From AV69 sp963742315 (GTDB lineage: Bacteria; Verrucomicrobiota; Verrucomicrobiia; Chthoniobacterales; UBA10450), in NCBI GenBank assembly GCA_963742315.1, contig CAVULE010000003.1, positions 310,001-374,000 on the forward strand: a stretch of 64,000 nucleotides of DNA, written 5' to 3'. The position numbers and the translations under genes are program-made. Below the pieces are notes generated by a model. That model was not told where the DNA came from, did no database searches, and was given only the letters and a program-made list of their open reading frames with translations. This document shows, piece by piece, positions 17,745 to 27,019 of the stretch; the stretch's first letter is position 1, and every line of letters starts with the position of its first letter.

Positions 17745-19326
17745 AGTCGACTTGGATGGTATCCATGATCGCATTTCTGGGGTGGAAATCGTGCCGGGTA
17801 ACTACAGCGACATTCGGCTGGTTGACGATCGCATTTTCTATCTCCGCCGGACCGTCGCTGATCAGGAAGGCGAGGATGAAGAAGATCAGGACGGTCCCGA
17901 TCGCAAGGCACACCTTTGCTTCTATAGCATGGAGGACCGGAAGGAAACGGTCCTGGGTGAGGTCAACGCCTATCAAATATCGGCCGATGGCAAGCGGATG
18001 CTGGTCAAAATTAAAAAGGACTATGCCATCATCGATCTGCCCAAGGACAAACTTGAGACCAAAGACCACGAGCTGAAGCTGGCCGGGCTCGACATGCAAC
18101 TGGATAAACACGCGGAGTGGAACCAAATCTACTTCGAATGCTGGCGGCAGATGCGCGACTTCTTTTACGCGCCGAACATGAATGCGATCGATTGGAAGGC
18201 GATGCGCGACAAATACGCCGCCATTTTACCTTTCGTAAATCATCGTAACGATCTTACCTATCTGCTCGGCGAGCTAATTGGCGAGCTAAATAACGGCCAT
18301 ACCTACGTCGGTGGCGGGGAGCGTCCAGAAACGCCACGTATTAAACTGGGACTACTTGGAGCAGAGGTTTCACGTGATCCGGCAACGAAAGCCTACCGGG
18401 TCAACCGTATCTTGCCGGGCGAAAATTGGGACAAGCACACCCGGTCGCCTCTAACCGCACAAGGTGTAAACGTGAAGGTCGGTGACTATATCCTCGCAAT
18501 AAACAACACACCGGTTTCGGGGTTGGCGAACCTATACGACGCATTAATCGGCACCGCCGATAAACAGGTGATTTTGCGAGTCAACTCGAAGCCGAGCGAC
18601 GATGGCGCGCGCGATGTTACCATAGTTCCAACGGCTGACGAATTGCCCCTTTATTACCTGGCGTGGGTCCAAAAGAATATTGACTACGTCGGTAAGAAAA
18701 CCAATGGCGAAGTCGGTTACCTCCATATTCCTGACATGGGACGGCCCGGCTTGAATGAATTTACCAAGCTTTACTTCCCGCAAATTCGAAAGAAGGCGCT
18801 GATTGTCGATGTCCGCGGTAACGGCGGCGGATTTGTTTCTCCTCTCGTGATAGAACGGCTCCGACGCGCCCTCGTCATGGTCGGGATTGCGCGCAATGGC
18901 ATGCCTACGACTGATCCGCCTCAAACCTTTCTTGGCCCAATGGTTTCGCTGATCGACGAATTCTCCGCTTCTGATGGCGACATTTTTCCCTACCGATTCA
19001 AAACGCTTGGCCTGGGTAAACTGATTGGCAAGCGGACGTGGGGCGGCGTCATTGGTATTCGCGATTCCTTGCCACTGGTTGATGGCGGCCAATTCTTCAA
19101 GCCGGAGTTCGCGCCCTACTCAAAAGAGGGCAAGGGCTGGATCATTGAAAGCCACGGGGTCGATCCCGACATCGTGGTAGACAACGATCCGGCCAAAGAA
19201 TTCCGCGGGGAAGATCAACAGCTGGACCGAGCGATCCAGGAAATTCAGGAAGAGCTAAAGACGAAACGCTACGAACTACCACCGGTCCCGCCCTACCCCA
19301 ATCGTAATCCAACGCCAGCTCCCTAA
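17473..19326 (+). CDS. Tricorn-like protease, C-terminal PDZ + S41 part (frameshifted gene)
   Basis: Real homology begins at about 17720 (PKKPVVVKVDLDGIHDRIS). It includes the second propeller end, a helical bundle (ECWRQMRDFFYAPNMN), a PDZ domain around KVGDYILAINNTPV, and the S41 catalytic core with VDVRGNGGGF, the nucleophile region EFSASDGDIFPY and GKRTWGG. These match the Tricorn family, which degrades peptides outside the cytoplasm. The portion between 17473 and about 17700 is a shadow frame over the end of the first part. No start codon of its own is convincing. Confidence 0.8.
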   Translation: MILNPPLPTTNLRTFTWICSASTSSLWPKIRSRRLVRGVTKLAGRKRNAPSKRKRKAKKRKPRRRNHLPQRKRPVLAPTPEVTPKKPVVVKVDLDGIHDRISGVEIVPGNYSDIRLVDDRIFYLRRTVADQEGEDEEDQDGPDRKAHLCFYSMEDRKETVLGEVNAYQISADGKRMLVKIKKDYAIIDLPKDKLETKDHELKLAGLDMQLDKHAEWNQIYFECWRQMRDFFYAPNMNAIDWKAMRDKYAAILPFVNHRNDLTYLLGELIGELNNGHTYVGGGERPETPRIKLGLLGAEVSRDPATKAYRVNRILPGENWDKHTRSPLTAQGVNVKVGDYILAINNTPVSGLANLYDALIGTADKQVILRVNSKPSDDGARDVTIVPTADELPLYYLAWVQKNIDYVGKKTNGEVGYLHIPDMGRPGLNEFTKLYFPQIRKKALIVDVRGNGGGFVSPLVIERLRRALVMVGIARNGMPTTDPPQTFLGPMVSLIDEFSASDGDIFPYRFKTLGLGKLIGKRTWGGVIGIRDSLPLVDGGQFFKPEFAPYSKEGKGWIIESHGVDPDIVVDNDPAKEFRGEDQQLDRAIQEIQEELKTKRYELPPVPPYPNRNPTPAP

Positions 19327-19368
19327 TAACAGGCGAACCAGCGCCTCGAAACGCAGATCGCCGTCATG

Positions 19369-19399
19369 TTGTAGCTGCCGCGGTCACCGGCGGCAGAAT
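19369..19399. repeat. Intergenic hairpin repeat, family B
   Basis: GTAGCTGCCGCGGTCACCGG then CGGCAGAAT. Copies occur at 28105-28138 and, as an inverted pair, at 31138-31206. Confidence 0.7.
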
Positions 19400-19483
19400 A
19401 CCTGCACTTGCACTTTAACTTTCACTTGCACTTCTCCAGGTAAGAGTAGGGGAAAGTGCAGCTGCAAGCCCGCGATTTGAGAC

Positions 19484-19684
19484 ATGATTAACGATTCAAA
19501 AAATTTGTCTCCCGCTCACTTGCTCGATCCTTCTCCGGAGCAAATTCGGTCATGGGCAAACGCTGCCGTCGAGCTCATGGCGGAATATCTCGGCACGATT
19601 CGAAATCGTCCCGTCTATCCTCACACCAGTTCGCAGCAAATACGAGGGCGCCTGGATTCCAGCTTGCCGGAGGAATCCAGTTAA
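19484..19684 (+). pseudogene. PLP-dependent group II decarboxylase, N-terminal fragment
   Basis: 66 aa matching the start of pyridoxal-phosphate group II decarboxylases (LLDPSPEQIRSWANAAVELM). The frame stops at TAA 19682-19684. Removing one T at about 19682 joins it smoothly to NFHELLHIFDDTLIELSRHN of the following frame, so this and the next entry are one gene with a one-base insertion. Confidence 0.8.
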
Positions 19685-19718
19685 CTTCCACGAACTCCTT
19701 CACATTTTCGATGACACC

Positions 19719-21005
19719 TTGATCGAGCTAAGCCGGCACAACGGTCATCCGCGCATGTTCGGTTATGTGCAGGCGCCGGGCACTGCTATTGCCGCTCTCG
19801 CTGATCTGCTCGCATCGACGGTGAATGCGAATCTAACGGCTTGGCGTTCGGCCCCGGCCGCGGTTGAAATCGAGCGGCTAACCATCGAATGGATCAAACA
19901 AATCATCGGCTTTAACCGCAACGCCGCTGGACTTTTTGTCAGTGGCGGATCGATGGCGAATATGGCTGCACTCGCCGCCGCACGACGCGCCAAAGCACCG
20001 CCGGAAATTCAAAACAAAGGGGCGCAATCCTGCAGCCGACCGCTGCGTATTTATGCTTCCGAAGAAACGCACCATTCCGTCGCCAAAGCTGCCGCATTGC
20101 TCGGCATCGGACGCGACAACGTGCGGCTGATCCGAGTCGATGAACGTTACAAGATTAATCTCGATGAACTCGTGGCCGCGATTGAAGAAGATCGCGCCGC
20201 CGGACATTTGCCGATTTGCGTAGTGGCCAACGCTGGAACGGTCGCGACCGGCGCTTTCGATCCGCTTCCACCGATCAGCGACATTGCGCAACGCTTCAAT
20301 CTTTGGCTGCACGTTGACGGGGCTTACGGCGGATTCGCCGCGCTCGCACCGTCAGCACGCCCCTTGTTCGCCTCAATCAAGGAAGCGGATTCGCTCGCGC
20401 TCGATCCCCACAAATGGCTTTACCTTCCAGTTGATTGCGGCTGCATCCTGTATCGCGATCCAGAGGCGGCTCGCGCCACCTTCGCCCACGAAGCGGAATA
20501 TACCCGTGTCATCGGACAGGAAGCGGACGAAGCTTTTGCCTTTTGGGATTACGGGCCGGAGCTTTCACGGCGTTTTCGCGCACTCAAAGTTTGGATGTTG
20601 TTGAAAGGCATCGGCCTTCAGGCGCTGAGCCAAGCAATTGAAAAGGATCTCGCTTGCGCTCGTCACTTCGAAAAGCTGGTACAAAACAGCGAAGACTTCG
20701 AAATGCTAGCCCCGGTCGAGCTCTCGATTTTTTGTTTTCGCCACCTGCCTGCACGATTGACGCGCACATTAGCCACTGCCAGTCCATCCGACCGCGAAAA
20801 CACCGAGAAACAACTCGACGCTCACAATGAGCGCTTGTTGCTGGCGTTACAGCGTGATGGCAGTTCCTACCTTTCCAATGCGCGACTGCGCGGCCGATTC
20901 AGTCTCCGTGGCTGCGTCATGAATTACCGCACAACGCGACACGACATGGAAATTCTGTTGGACGATTTGCGCCGTGTTGCCACCCGTTTAGAGACCGGCG
21001 GGTGA
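19719..21005 (+). CDS. PLP-dependent group II decarboxylase (aromatic-amino-acid type), main part
   Basis: Carries the cofactor core of the group II decarboxylase family: GLFVSGGSMANMAAL, ASEETHHSVAKAA, HVDGAYGGFA and the Schiff-base lysine in LDPHKWLYLPVDCG. Enzymes of this type decarboxylate aromatic amino acids or glutamate; the substrate cannot be assigned. The coding frame actually continues upstream to 19683, and the N-terminal 66 residues lie in another frame (previous entry). Intact, the protein would be about 506 aa, a normal length. TTG at 19719 is unlikely to be a true start. Confidence 0.85.
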   Translation: MIELSRHNGHPRMFGYVQAPGTAIAALADLLASTVNANLTAWRSAPAAVEIERLTIEWIKQIIGFNRNAAGLFVSGGSMANMAALAAARRAKAPPEIQNKGAQSCSRPLRIYASEETHHSVAKAAALLGIGRDNVRLIRVDERYKINLDELVAAIEEDRAAGHLPICVVANAGTVATGAFDPLPPISDIAQRFNLWLHVDGAYGGFAALAPSARPLFASIKEADSLALDPHKWLYLPVDCGCILYRDPEAARATFAHEAEYTRVIGQEADEAFAFWDYGPELSRRFRALKVWMLLKGIGLQALSQAIEKDLACARHFEKLVQNSEDFEMLAPVELSIFCFRHLPARLTRTLATASPSDRENTEKQLDAHNERLLLALQRDGSSYLSNARLRGRFSLRGCVMNYRTTRHDMEILLDDLRRVATRLETGG

Positions 21006-21518
21006 GCGTGGAAGACGGGAAAAACGCGGTGGCCGCGGGACGATCGGTCAGGGAGCGTTGCTCGGGCGCAAGGCTACAAGCGGGCTAGGCGTTTCGGGGA
21101 GAGTGACGCACCGGCGGCTGCGAAATCACCAGCCCGCCTGGCACTTTGTTCCGCGGACGAACATTTCCGATGACTTCACGACGATCGTTCGTCGAATGAT
21201 CGAGGGGGCGTTTTTTCGTCTTAAGACGAAAACAATCGCAGATAGCCCGCATTATTCGGCCGACCGAATTGATGTTCGCGAAGCCGTTATTTTTCATGCA
21301 CACCAAATAAAGCAGCGAGCATGCCGACGAATTCGAGATAATTACGGCAGTTTACGGTCAATTTGGGCCTTCTCTCCAAGCCGCCGGCCCTACGCAGGAG
21401 GCCAGGGCGTCTCTTCCGCTCGACGGGGCTCACGGCAAGCCCCCGAAATTGTTGCTAGAAAGGCCGAGGTTCGGCCACCTTCCCTTTCCGGCGAGTGATC
21501 GCAATGCTACGTTTCACA
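21006..21518. other. Gene-free region upstream of uvrB
   Basis: About 510 bases with no convincing coding sequence. It holds a perfect 20-bp palindrome TTTTCGTCTTAAGACGAAAA at 21213-21232, preceded by extra T residues and followed by A-rich sequence, and a GCGTCTC-type motif near 21408. The palindrome could be an operator or hairpin for uvrB. Confidence 0.5.
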
Positions 21519-23786
21519 ATGCCGTTTCAGCTGGAATCCAATTACAAACCGCGGGGCGACCAGGCGCAGGCGATCGCGAAGCTGGCGAAATCGCTCGAGG
21601 CTGGGAATCGGCACCAAACCCTGCTCGGTGTTACCGGCTCAGGAAAGACCTTTACCATCGCAAACGTGATCCGCGATATCGACCGGCCAACTCTCGTCAT
21701 CTCTCACAACAAGACGCTGGCGGCGCAGCTCTACTCCGAGTTCAAACAATTCTTCCCACGTAACGCGGTCGAGTATTTCGTCAGCTATTTCGATTACTAC
21801 CAGCCGGAAGCTTACATCCCACGCTCCGATACCTATATCGAGAAAGATTCGTCCATTAACGAAGAGATCGAGCGCTTGCGCTTGTCAGCCACGAGTGCGC
21901 TGCTGAGCCGGCGCGATGTTATCGTGGTCGCGAGCGTTTCCTGCATCTACGGCATCACTTCGCCGGAGGATTATGAACGGATGTTGTTGACCGTAAAACG
22001 AGGACAGCACACCACCCGTGAAGCAGTCCTTGGGCGGTTAGTCGACATGCTTTACGAGCGTAACGACATGAATTTTTCACGGGGCAGGTTCCGCGTCCGC
22101 GGCGATGTCGTCGAAGTTTATCCGGCCACAGCCGACGAAGAAGCGGTCCGGATCGAATTTTTCGGCGACGAGATCGATGCTATCACTCGATTCGACCCGC
22201 TGACCGGCCATGCTCGCGAGGCGCTCAGCATCATCACATTTTTCCCGGCAAAACAATTCGTCACTCCGGCCGACAAGCTGAATCGCGCCCTAACGACAAT
22301 TAGGGCGGAGCTGGATGATCGGATTAAACTCCTGGAATCGCAGAACAAATTACTGGAGGCGCAGCGCCTGAAAATGCGGACCGAATATGACCTCGAGATG
22401 TTGCAGGAGATGGGGTTCTGTAGCGGGATCGAGAATTACTCGCGGCATCTCAGTGGCCGCCCGCCCGGTTCAAAGCCTTACACTATCATCGATTTCTTCC
22501 CGAAAGATTTTCTGACCGTGGTCGATGAGTCGCACGCGACCATTCCGCAGATCGGCGGGATGTATGAAGGGGACAAGTCGCGCAAGACGGTGCTGGTCGA
22601 TTATGGATTTCGTCTGCCGAGCGCGCTGGATAACCGGCCATTGAATTTTCCCGAGTTCATGAAGCTGACCAACCAGCTTGTCTACGTCAGCGCCACGCCG
22701 GCTGAGTTCGAAATTCAGAACAGTGTTGTTGGCAACGCGGGCTATGTGCCACACAAACGGGCCCGGATCGGAGAGGACGAGTTGGTACCGTTTGTTTTGC
22801 CTGGTGAATCTGTAGCGGCGGTCAATGACCGCCGAACTGTAGGGCAAGCGCGTCGCTTGCCATCGAGTGGTTCGGCAGGCGGCGCGCTTGCCCTGCACTT
22901 GTCTCGTACGGACGAGCCGCCGGAGAAATTCGATGTCCATACTCCCGGGAAACCGCTCGTAGTTGAACAAATCATTCGCCCCACCGGGTTGCTCGATCCC
23001 AGGATCACAATTCGCGGATTAAAGAATCAAATCGACGATACCATCGAGCTCTGCCGTCAACGGGTTGAACAGCAGGAACGCGTTCTCGTCACCACTCTGA
23101 CGAAACGCACGGCCGAGGATCTGGCCGATTACCTGCGCGATGTCGGATTAAAGGTCCGCTATCTGCACAGCGACATCGATACTATTGAACGCGTGGAAAT
23201 TTTGCGTGGCCTGCGCGCCGCCGAGTTCGACATTCTAGTCGGGATTAACCTGTTGCGCGAGGGGCTCGATCTTCCCGAAGTCTCGTTAGTTTGCATTCTC
23301 GACGCGGACAAGGAAGGATTCTTGCGATCGCAAACTTCCCTTATTCAAACCGCCGGCCGCGCCGCGCGTCACATCAACGGCGAAGTAGTTCTTTTCGCCG
23401 ACATCGTGACCGACAGCATGCAGGCGTTGATTTCAATTTCGGAATATCGCCGGGCCAAGCAGATGGAATACAACGAAAAACACGGCATCACTCCGCAGAC
23501 GGTGCGCCGCGCAGTGCAGGAAAGTTTGCATACCATCCTGCGTGGCCGCGAGATCGCCTCGTCCGTCATTAACGAAGCCGGTGGAAACTTCGATCTGACG
23601 GAATTACTCCGCGAGTTGGAAGACGAAATGCAGCGCGCCTCGGCCAATCTCGAGTTCGAGCGGGCCGCGCTCTTGCGCGACCAAATCATGGAAGTGAAAA
23701 GCGGCACCGGCCTATCGAAAATTGAACCTAAACGCCGGCCCGTGAAATACACGCGAAACAACGGCCGCCGACGCTCCCGCGTTTAA
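21519..23786 (+). CDS. uvrB: Excinuclease ABC subunit UvrB, with in-frame palindromic insertion
   Basis: DNA-damage recognition helicase of nucleotide excision repair. Walker A GVTGSGKT lies at 37-44 and the DNA-binding beta-hairpin YFDYYQPEAYIPRSDTYIEK near 85-104. Helicase motifs such as LLREGLDLPEVSLV and QTAGRAARH and a C-terminal UVR motif (ELEDEMQRASANLEFERAA) are present. The start at 21519 (MPFQLESNYKPRGDQ) fits homologues better than the upstream GTG/ATG. The protein is about 755 aa, longer than the usual 660-700. Between the VSATPAEFE motif and VVEQIIRPTGLLDP there is extra sequence, part of which is a palindromic repeat unit (22811-22920). Confidence 0.95.
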   Translation: MPFQLESNYKPRGDQAQAIAKLAKSLEAGNRHQTLLGVTGSGKTFTIANVIRDIDRPTLVISHNKTLAAQLYSEFKQFFPRNAVEYFVSYFDYYQPEAYIPRSDTYIEKDSSINEEIERLRLSATSALLSRRDVIVVASVSCIYGITSPEDYERMLLTVKRGQHTTREAVLGRLVDMLYERNDMNFSRGRFRVRGDVVEVYPATADEEAVRIEFFGDEIDAITRFDPLTGHAREALSIITFFPAKQFVTPADKLNRALTTIRAELDDRIKLLESQNKLLEAQRLKMRTEYDLEMLQEMGFCSGIENYSRHLSGRPPGSKPYTIIDFFPKDFLTVVDESHATIPQIGGMYEGDKSRKTVLVDYGFRLPSALDNRPLNFPEFMKLTNQLVYVSATPAEFEIQNSVVGNAGYVPHKRARIGEDELVPFVLPGESVAAVNDRRTVGQARRLPSSGSAGGALALHLSRTDEPPEKFDVHTPGKPLVVEQIIRPTGLLDPRITIRGLKNQIDDTIELCRQRVEQQERVLVTTLTKRTAEDLADYLRDVGLKVRYLHSDIDTIERVEILRGLRAAEFDILVGINLLREGLDLPEVSLVCILDADKEGFLRSQTSLIQTAGRAARHINGEVVLFADIVTDSMQALISISEYRRAKQMEYNEKHGITPQTVRRAVQESLHTILRGREIASSVINEAGGNFDLTELLRELEDEMQRASANLEFERAALLRDQIMEVKSGTGLSKIEPKRRPVKYTRNNGRRRSRV
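22811..22920 (+). repeat. Palindromic repeat inserted in frame inside uvrB (family D)
   Basis: Contains the hairpin GGCGGTCAATGACCGCC (22817-22833). It also has the nested arms TGTAGGGCAAGCGCG (22838-22852) and CGCGCTTGCCCTGCA (22883-22897). The same GTAGGGCAAGCG...CGCTTGCC unit occurs in non-coding DNA at about 36999-37022. The insertion keeps the frame open and adds roughly 37 residues between two conserved UvrB blocks. Confidence 0.8.
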
Positions 23787-23798
23787 TTTCTTTTGCCT

Positions 23799-23852
23799 GG
23801 GTAGCGCGCGCGTCTCGCGTGTTGGTGGCGGCGTCTCGCCGAAACAGGCTTT
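23799..23852. repeat. Intergenic repeat, family C, copy 1
   Basis: GGGTAGCGCGCGCGTCTCGC followed by GGCGTCTCGCCGAAAC. Related to 24935-25043 and 33028-33078. Confidence 0.7.
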
Positions 23853-24019
23853 GAGAAGAGTCGCGACGGCGTAAAAACCGTCGGTCCGAGCTGAACTGCC
23901 GATTACGCAAGAGGTGTCCGTTCGGACTCTATAAAGATAACGGGGCAAGATGCCCGGTTGCCCCACAGGCTGGAAGCCTGTGCTACTTCTCTCGCATGAG
24001 ATTAGCTGCATGAAATTCG

Positions 24020-24913
24020 ATGCGCCAAATTCCGCTCCTCTTCGCTGCGCTCTCGATCGTCCCGGCGGCGATTGCTCAGACTGGCCTGAATTCGTTACCG
24101 GAAGTTGAGTTCTCTCAACTAAGCCAGCGCGATCCGAACCCGCTCGGGGAAAGAGCCCTCAGCATTAATCCAACGCAATGGAAACACGGCGAGACCGAGC
24201 ATTACATTTATCATTTCGCTCACAGTTATGTGGCGACACCGATCTCCGTGGAAGCAGAGTTTCATTATCGCGTGGTGGCGAAGGAATTGGAGCGCGACCA
24301 ACCGCTGACCGATATCAAATCGAACGTTTACATTTTCGAGCGTCCGGAGGATTGGCAGCAGTTTCAGGGTCTGGGCGAACTGGAGAAATGGACCGGTGGC
24401 ATTCATTCCCAGGGCAGTCTGTTCATTCTCCGCAATCCAGAACAAAAATTTTCCGGTAATCTACTTGGGCACGAGATCGTCCATCTCGTTCTTCATCGAT
24501 TTTACGCCGATGGGATTCCGTGCTGGTTGAATGAAGGGATCGCGCAATACATTTCGAAATCGGCCCATGCCAGTTATCAGCGCGCGCGGGGGTACATTTC
24601 CAAGCCACATTCGGAGGCAATCGCGACCGATGAAATGATTCCACTAGCAACATTGGTTCGGTTAACACGGCCACCGTCCGATCGCGTTGAAACTTTTTAC
24701 GATGAATCGGAGCGGCTGGTGCGTTTTCTGGTCGCGACCGATAAGCCGAGCTTCCTGGCGTTGCTCGATGCACTGGGCCGGCATCAGCCGTTCGAAACGG
24801 CGCTACCGCGTTTTTATCCCGCCAAGTTTGCGACCGTCGCGACGCTCGAAGAAAAGTTCCGCGAATATGCGGCCAAGGATTTCGGCACGACTTTGCAACA
24901 GGCAGAGGAGTAA
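24020..24913 (+). CDS. Secreted gluzincin-type peptidase (MA clan-like)
   Basis: 297 aa with a signal peptide (MRQIPLLFAALSIVPAAIAQ). The zinc motif HEIVH is at 151-155, with a downstream glutamate in WLNEGIAQY, the arrangement of gluzincin metallopeptidases. The family is usually exported and of unknown substrate. Family C repeats flank the gene on both sides. Confidence 0.75.
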   Translation: MRQIPLLFAALSIVPAAIAQTGLNSLPEVEFSQLSQRDPNPLGERALSINPTQWKHGETEHYIYHFAHSYVATPISVEAEFHYRVVAKELERDQPLTDIKSNVYIFERPEDWQQFQGLGELEKWTGGIHSQGSLFILRNPEQKFSGNLLGHEIVHLVLHRFYADGIPCWLNEGIAQYISKSAHASYQRARGYISKPHSEAIATDEMIPLATLVRLTRPPSDRVETFYDESERLVRFLVATDKPSFLALLDALGRHQPFETALPRFYPAKFATVATLEEKFREYAAKDFGTTLQQAEE

Positions 24914-24934
24914 CCAGCGCGCAACCCTTCGATT

Positions 24935-25043
24935 GGGTAGCGCACGCGTCTCGCGTGCTGGTTTCGGCGTCTCGCCGAAACAATCTTTCAAAACTCCGCG
25001 ATGACGGGACGTCATCGCCAACACGCGAGACGCGTGCGCTATC
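24935..25043. repeat. Nested-palindrome intergenic repeat, family C, copy 2 (full)
   Basis: Long inverted repeat: GGGTAGCGCACGCGTCTCGC at the left pairs with GCGAGACGCGTGCGCTATCC at the right. Inside are TTTCGGCGTCTCGCCGAAAC and GATGACGGGACGTCATC hairpins. Confidence 0.85.
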
Positions 25044-25095
25044 CAGAATCACCATGACCTTGTGAACACTCTCGGCACATGCGAAAAACACGGCT

Positions 25096-26208
25096 GTGCC
25101 GAAAGCCAAAACCAAAACATCGACTGCCAACATTCGTGCGATCGTCGGTTCCGACGAAGCGAGGATAAAACGCGAAGCGGCGGAATTGGCCAAACAGCTG
25201 GCGCCGGCCGAGGCGGGTGAATTCGGACTCGAGATCATTGATGGCACCGCCGACAATGTGGACGGTGCCGCCACCGCGATTCGGTCAACCATCGCGGCGC
25301 TGCAAACACTCCCATTCTTCGGAGGTGGCAAGCTGGTCTGGCTCAAAAGCGCGAATTTTCTTTCCGACGATGTGAAAGGAAAATCCGTCAATGTCCTCGA
25401 GCCCTTGGAGGAGCTCGGCGCCATTCTCAAAGGCGGACTGCCGGGTGACGTCACATTTCTCGTTAGCGCAATCGATCCGGATAAACGCCGTTCGTTTTAC
25501 AAAACGCTGACGAAATTGGCGGAAACTCAAATTTTCGACGAGCCCGATCTGAACCGCAGCGGTTGGGAAGAGAATGCTGGTGAAATTGTGCGGGCTGAGG
25601 CGAAAAAACGCGGTTTGGAATTTGAAGAGGAAGCTTTGGAACTTTTTGTCCTTTCTACCGGCGGTGACTCCGGCGTTGTCGCGAACGAGCTGGAAAAGTT
25701 AGTGCTCTATGCGCCGGAGGGCGCGGTCACAACCGAGCAGGTGCGTGCGCTGGTGCCAGTCTCACGCGCGGCGGTGATTTTCGAACTTGGCAATGCGCTG
25801 GCGCGACGCGACGCCACCCTTGCGCTTAATCTCGTGCGCGATTTACTCGACCAGGGCGAGACCGCCATTGGCATTTTGCTCGCCACCCTTTTGCCGACGA
25901 TCCGCAACCTTCTTCTGGCCAGGGATCTGATGGAACGCCATCAACTTCCGCGTCCACACGCGCCCTTCGCTTTCATTTCCACCCTGAACCGTTTACCCGC
26001 GAAGGAAACGGAACATTTACCGCGAAAAAAAGATGGGACGCTCAACGGTTACGCTCTCGGAATTGCCGCGATGAACGCGCATCGTTTCGAAACCGACCAA
26101 CTAGTCCGGGGAATGGAAGCATGTTTGCAGGCAAACCTGGAGTTGGTCACCACCCAATTAGATCAGGAATTGGTGCTGACCGAAATCGTGGTGAAGTTGC
26201 TGACCTAG
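25096..26208 (+). CDS. holA: DNA polymerase III subunit delta
   Basis: 370 aa. Clamp-loader delta subunit, which opens the beta sliding clamp during replication. Typical features are the N-terminal AAA+-like region with EIIDGTADNVDGAATAIRST, LQTLPFFGGGKLVWLKSANF, GDVTFLVSAIDPDKRRSFYK, a middle lid domain and the C-terminal collar helices (ELVTTQLDQELVLTEIVVKL). It starts with GTG at 25096. The start lies just after a family C repeat, so the promoter is either within or upstream of that repeat. Confidence 0.88.
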   Translation: MPKAKTKTSTANIRAIVGSDEARIKREAAELAKQLAPAEAGEFGLEIIDGTADNVDGAATAIRSTIAALQTLPFFGGGKLVWLKSANFLSDDVKGKSVNVLEPLEELGAILKGGLPGDVTFLVSAIDPDKRRSFYKTLTKLAETQIFDEPDLNRSGWEENAGEIVRAEAKKRGLEFEEEALELFVLSTGGDSGVVANELEKLVLYAPEGAVTTEQVRALVPVSRAAVIFELGNALARRDATLALNLVRDLLDQGETAIGILLATLLPTIRNLLLARDLMERHQLPRPHAPFAFISTLNRLPAKETEHLPRKKDGTLNGYALGIAAMNAHRFETDQLVRGMEACLQANLELVTTQLDQELVLTEIVVKLLT

Positions 26209-26521
26209 GGACGTGCCGCGAGCATTCTGCTCGCAATAGCCGGTTTCAGCCCACGTAGTTACGAATGCTCGCGCTCTCCAAACCAGAGTCAGCCGTGCAA
26301 ACTTGACGGCTTTAAGCCGTCAAGTTTCAAAAAGCGCCTAAAACGACTGCGGCGTGCGCAAATCGGTAGGGGCGAGACTCCGTCGAGTCACCAGAAACGG
26401 AACACAGACTTCCAAGTCTGTGCGCCAAACAGGCATTCCTGCCTGTTTCCCTTGTATATAGAGACAGCCGGCTAAAAGCCTGCTGGGCGCACAGGCAAGA
26501 ATGCCTGTGTTCTGCTGCAGT
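26209..26521. other. Gene-free region with several hairpins
   Basis: 313 bases between convergent genes. It contains the perfect hairpin AAACTTGACGGCTT / AAGCCGTCAAGTTT (26298-26327) and family A copy 3. No coding sequence is supported. Confidence 0.6.
26395..26515. repeat. Nested-palindrome intergenic repeat, family A, copy 3
   Basis: Outer arms CGGAACACAG and ATGCCTGTGTTC; inner hairpins CAGACTTCCAAGTCTG and ACAGGCATTCCTGCCTGT. A divergent relative of the copies at 10643 and 12752. Confidence 0.75.
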
Positions 26522-26983
26522 TTATTCCCCCGCGTATTTCCGCGCCATCGGTCCGATGTATGGGATTTCCCAGCGCGATCCCGAAAATGCTTTGATCATC
26601 GCGATCACCATGATGACGAGAAAAGCTAGATGGACGAGCGCTTGAATGATGGCCCAGAGGAAAACGAGCAGGCTGCCCAACGCCGGGATGGAGCCAAAAA
26701 TTTCGAAGACGATCCGGGAAATAATATTAAAAACCACCCACGCGCCGCCAAAGATGATTGATTGCATTGCGTAAAAGCGCACGAAATTGTCGTGCTTCTC
26801 CAGGAACCAAAAAATGAGTCCACCCACCAACGGAATACAGGCCAGCGCCGCGGCAATATTGGAAGGCAACCCGGTCGATTGTGTGGTCTCTCCACGCGGC
26901 GGAGGTTCGGGAGGCGGATTCGGCTTTGGCGGAATCGGCTCGGGCGCTGGAGGAGGCGATGTCGGCTCGAAAGGATCAGCCAT
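26522..26983 (-). CDS. DUF4870-like membrane protein
   Basis: 153 aa from the ATG at 26983; a longer frame to 27019 is open. The first 40 residues are Pro-rich (PPPAPEPIPPKPNPPPEPPP) and presumably cytoplasmic. Three hydrophobic helices follow, with the DUF4870-style pattern (CIPLVGGLIFWFLEKHDNFVRFYAMQS). Function is unknown. It is divergent from aroB, and the two starts are about 36 bases apart. Confidence 0.75.
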   Translation of the reverse strand: MADPFEPTSPPPAPEPIPPKPNPPPEPPPRGETTQSTGLPSNIAAALACIPLVGGLIFWFLEKHDNFVRFYAMQSIIFGGAWVVFNIISRIVFEIFGSIPALGSLLVFLWAIIQALVHLAFLVIMVIAMIKAFSGSRWEIPYIGPMARKYAGE

Positions 26984-27019
26984 GGTACTGTTAGATGAAA
27001 TAGCACAGTTGTTTGTCAA

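Noticed and set aside
24423..25454. Minus-strand ORF of 343 aa
   Set aside because: Overlaps both the gluzincin peptidase and holA on the other strand and runs through a family C repeat; no domain seen.
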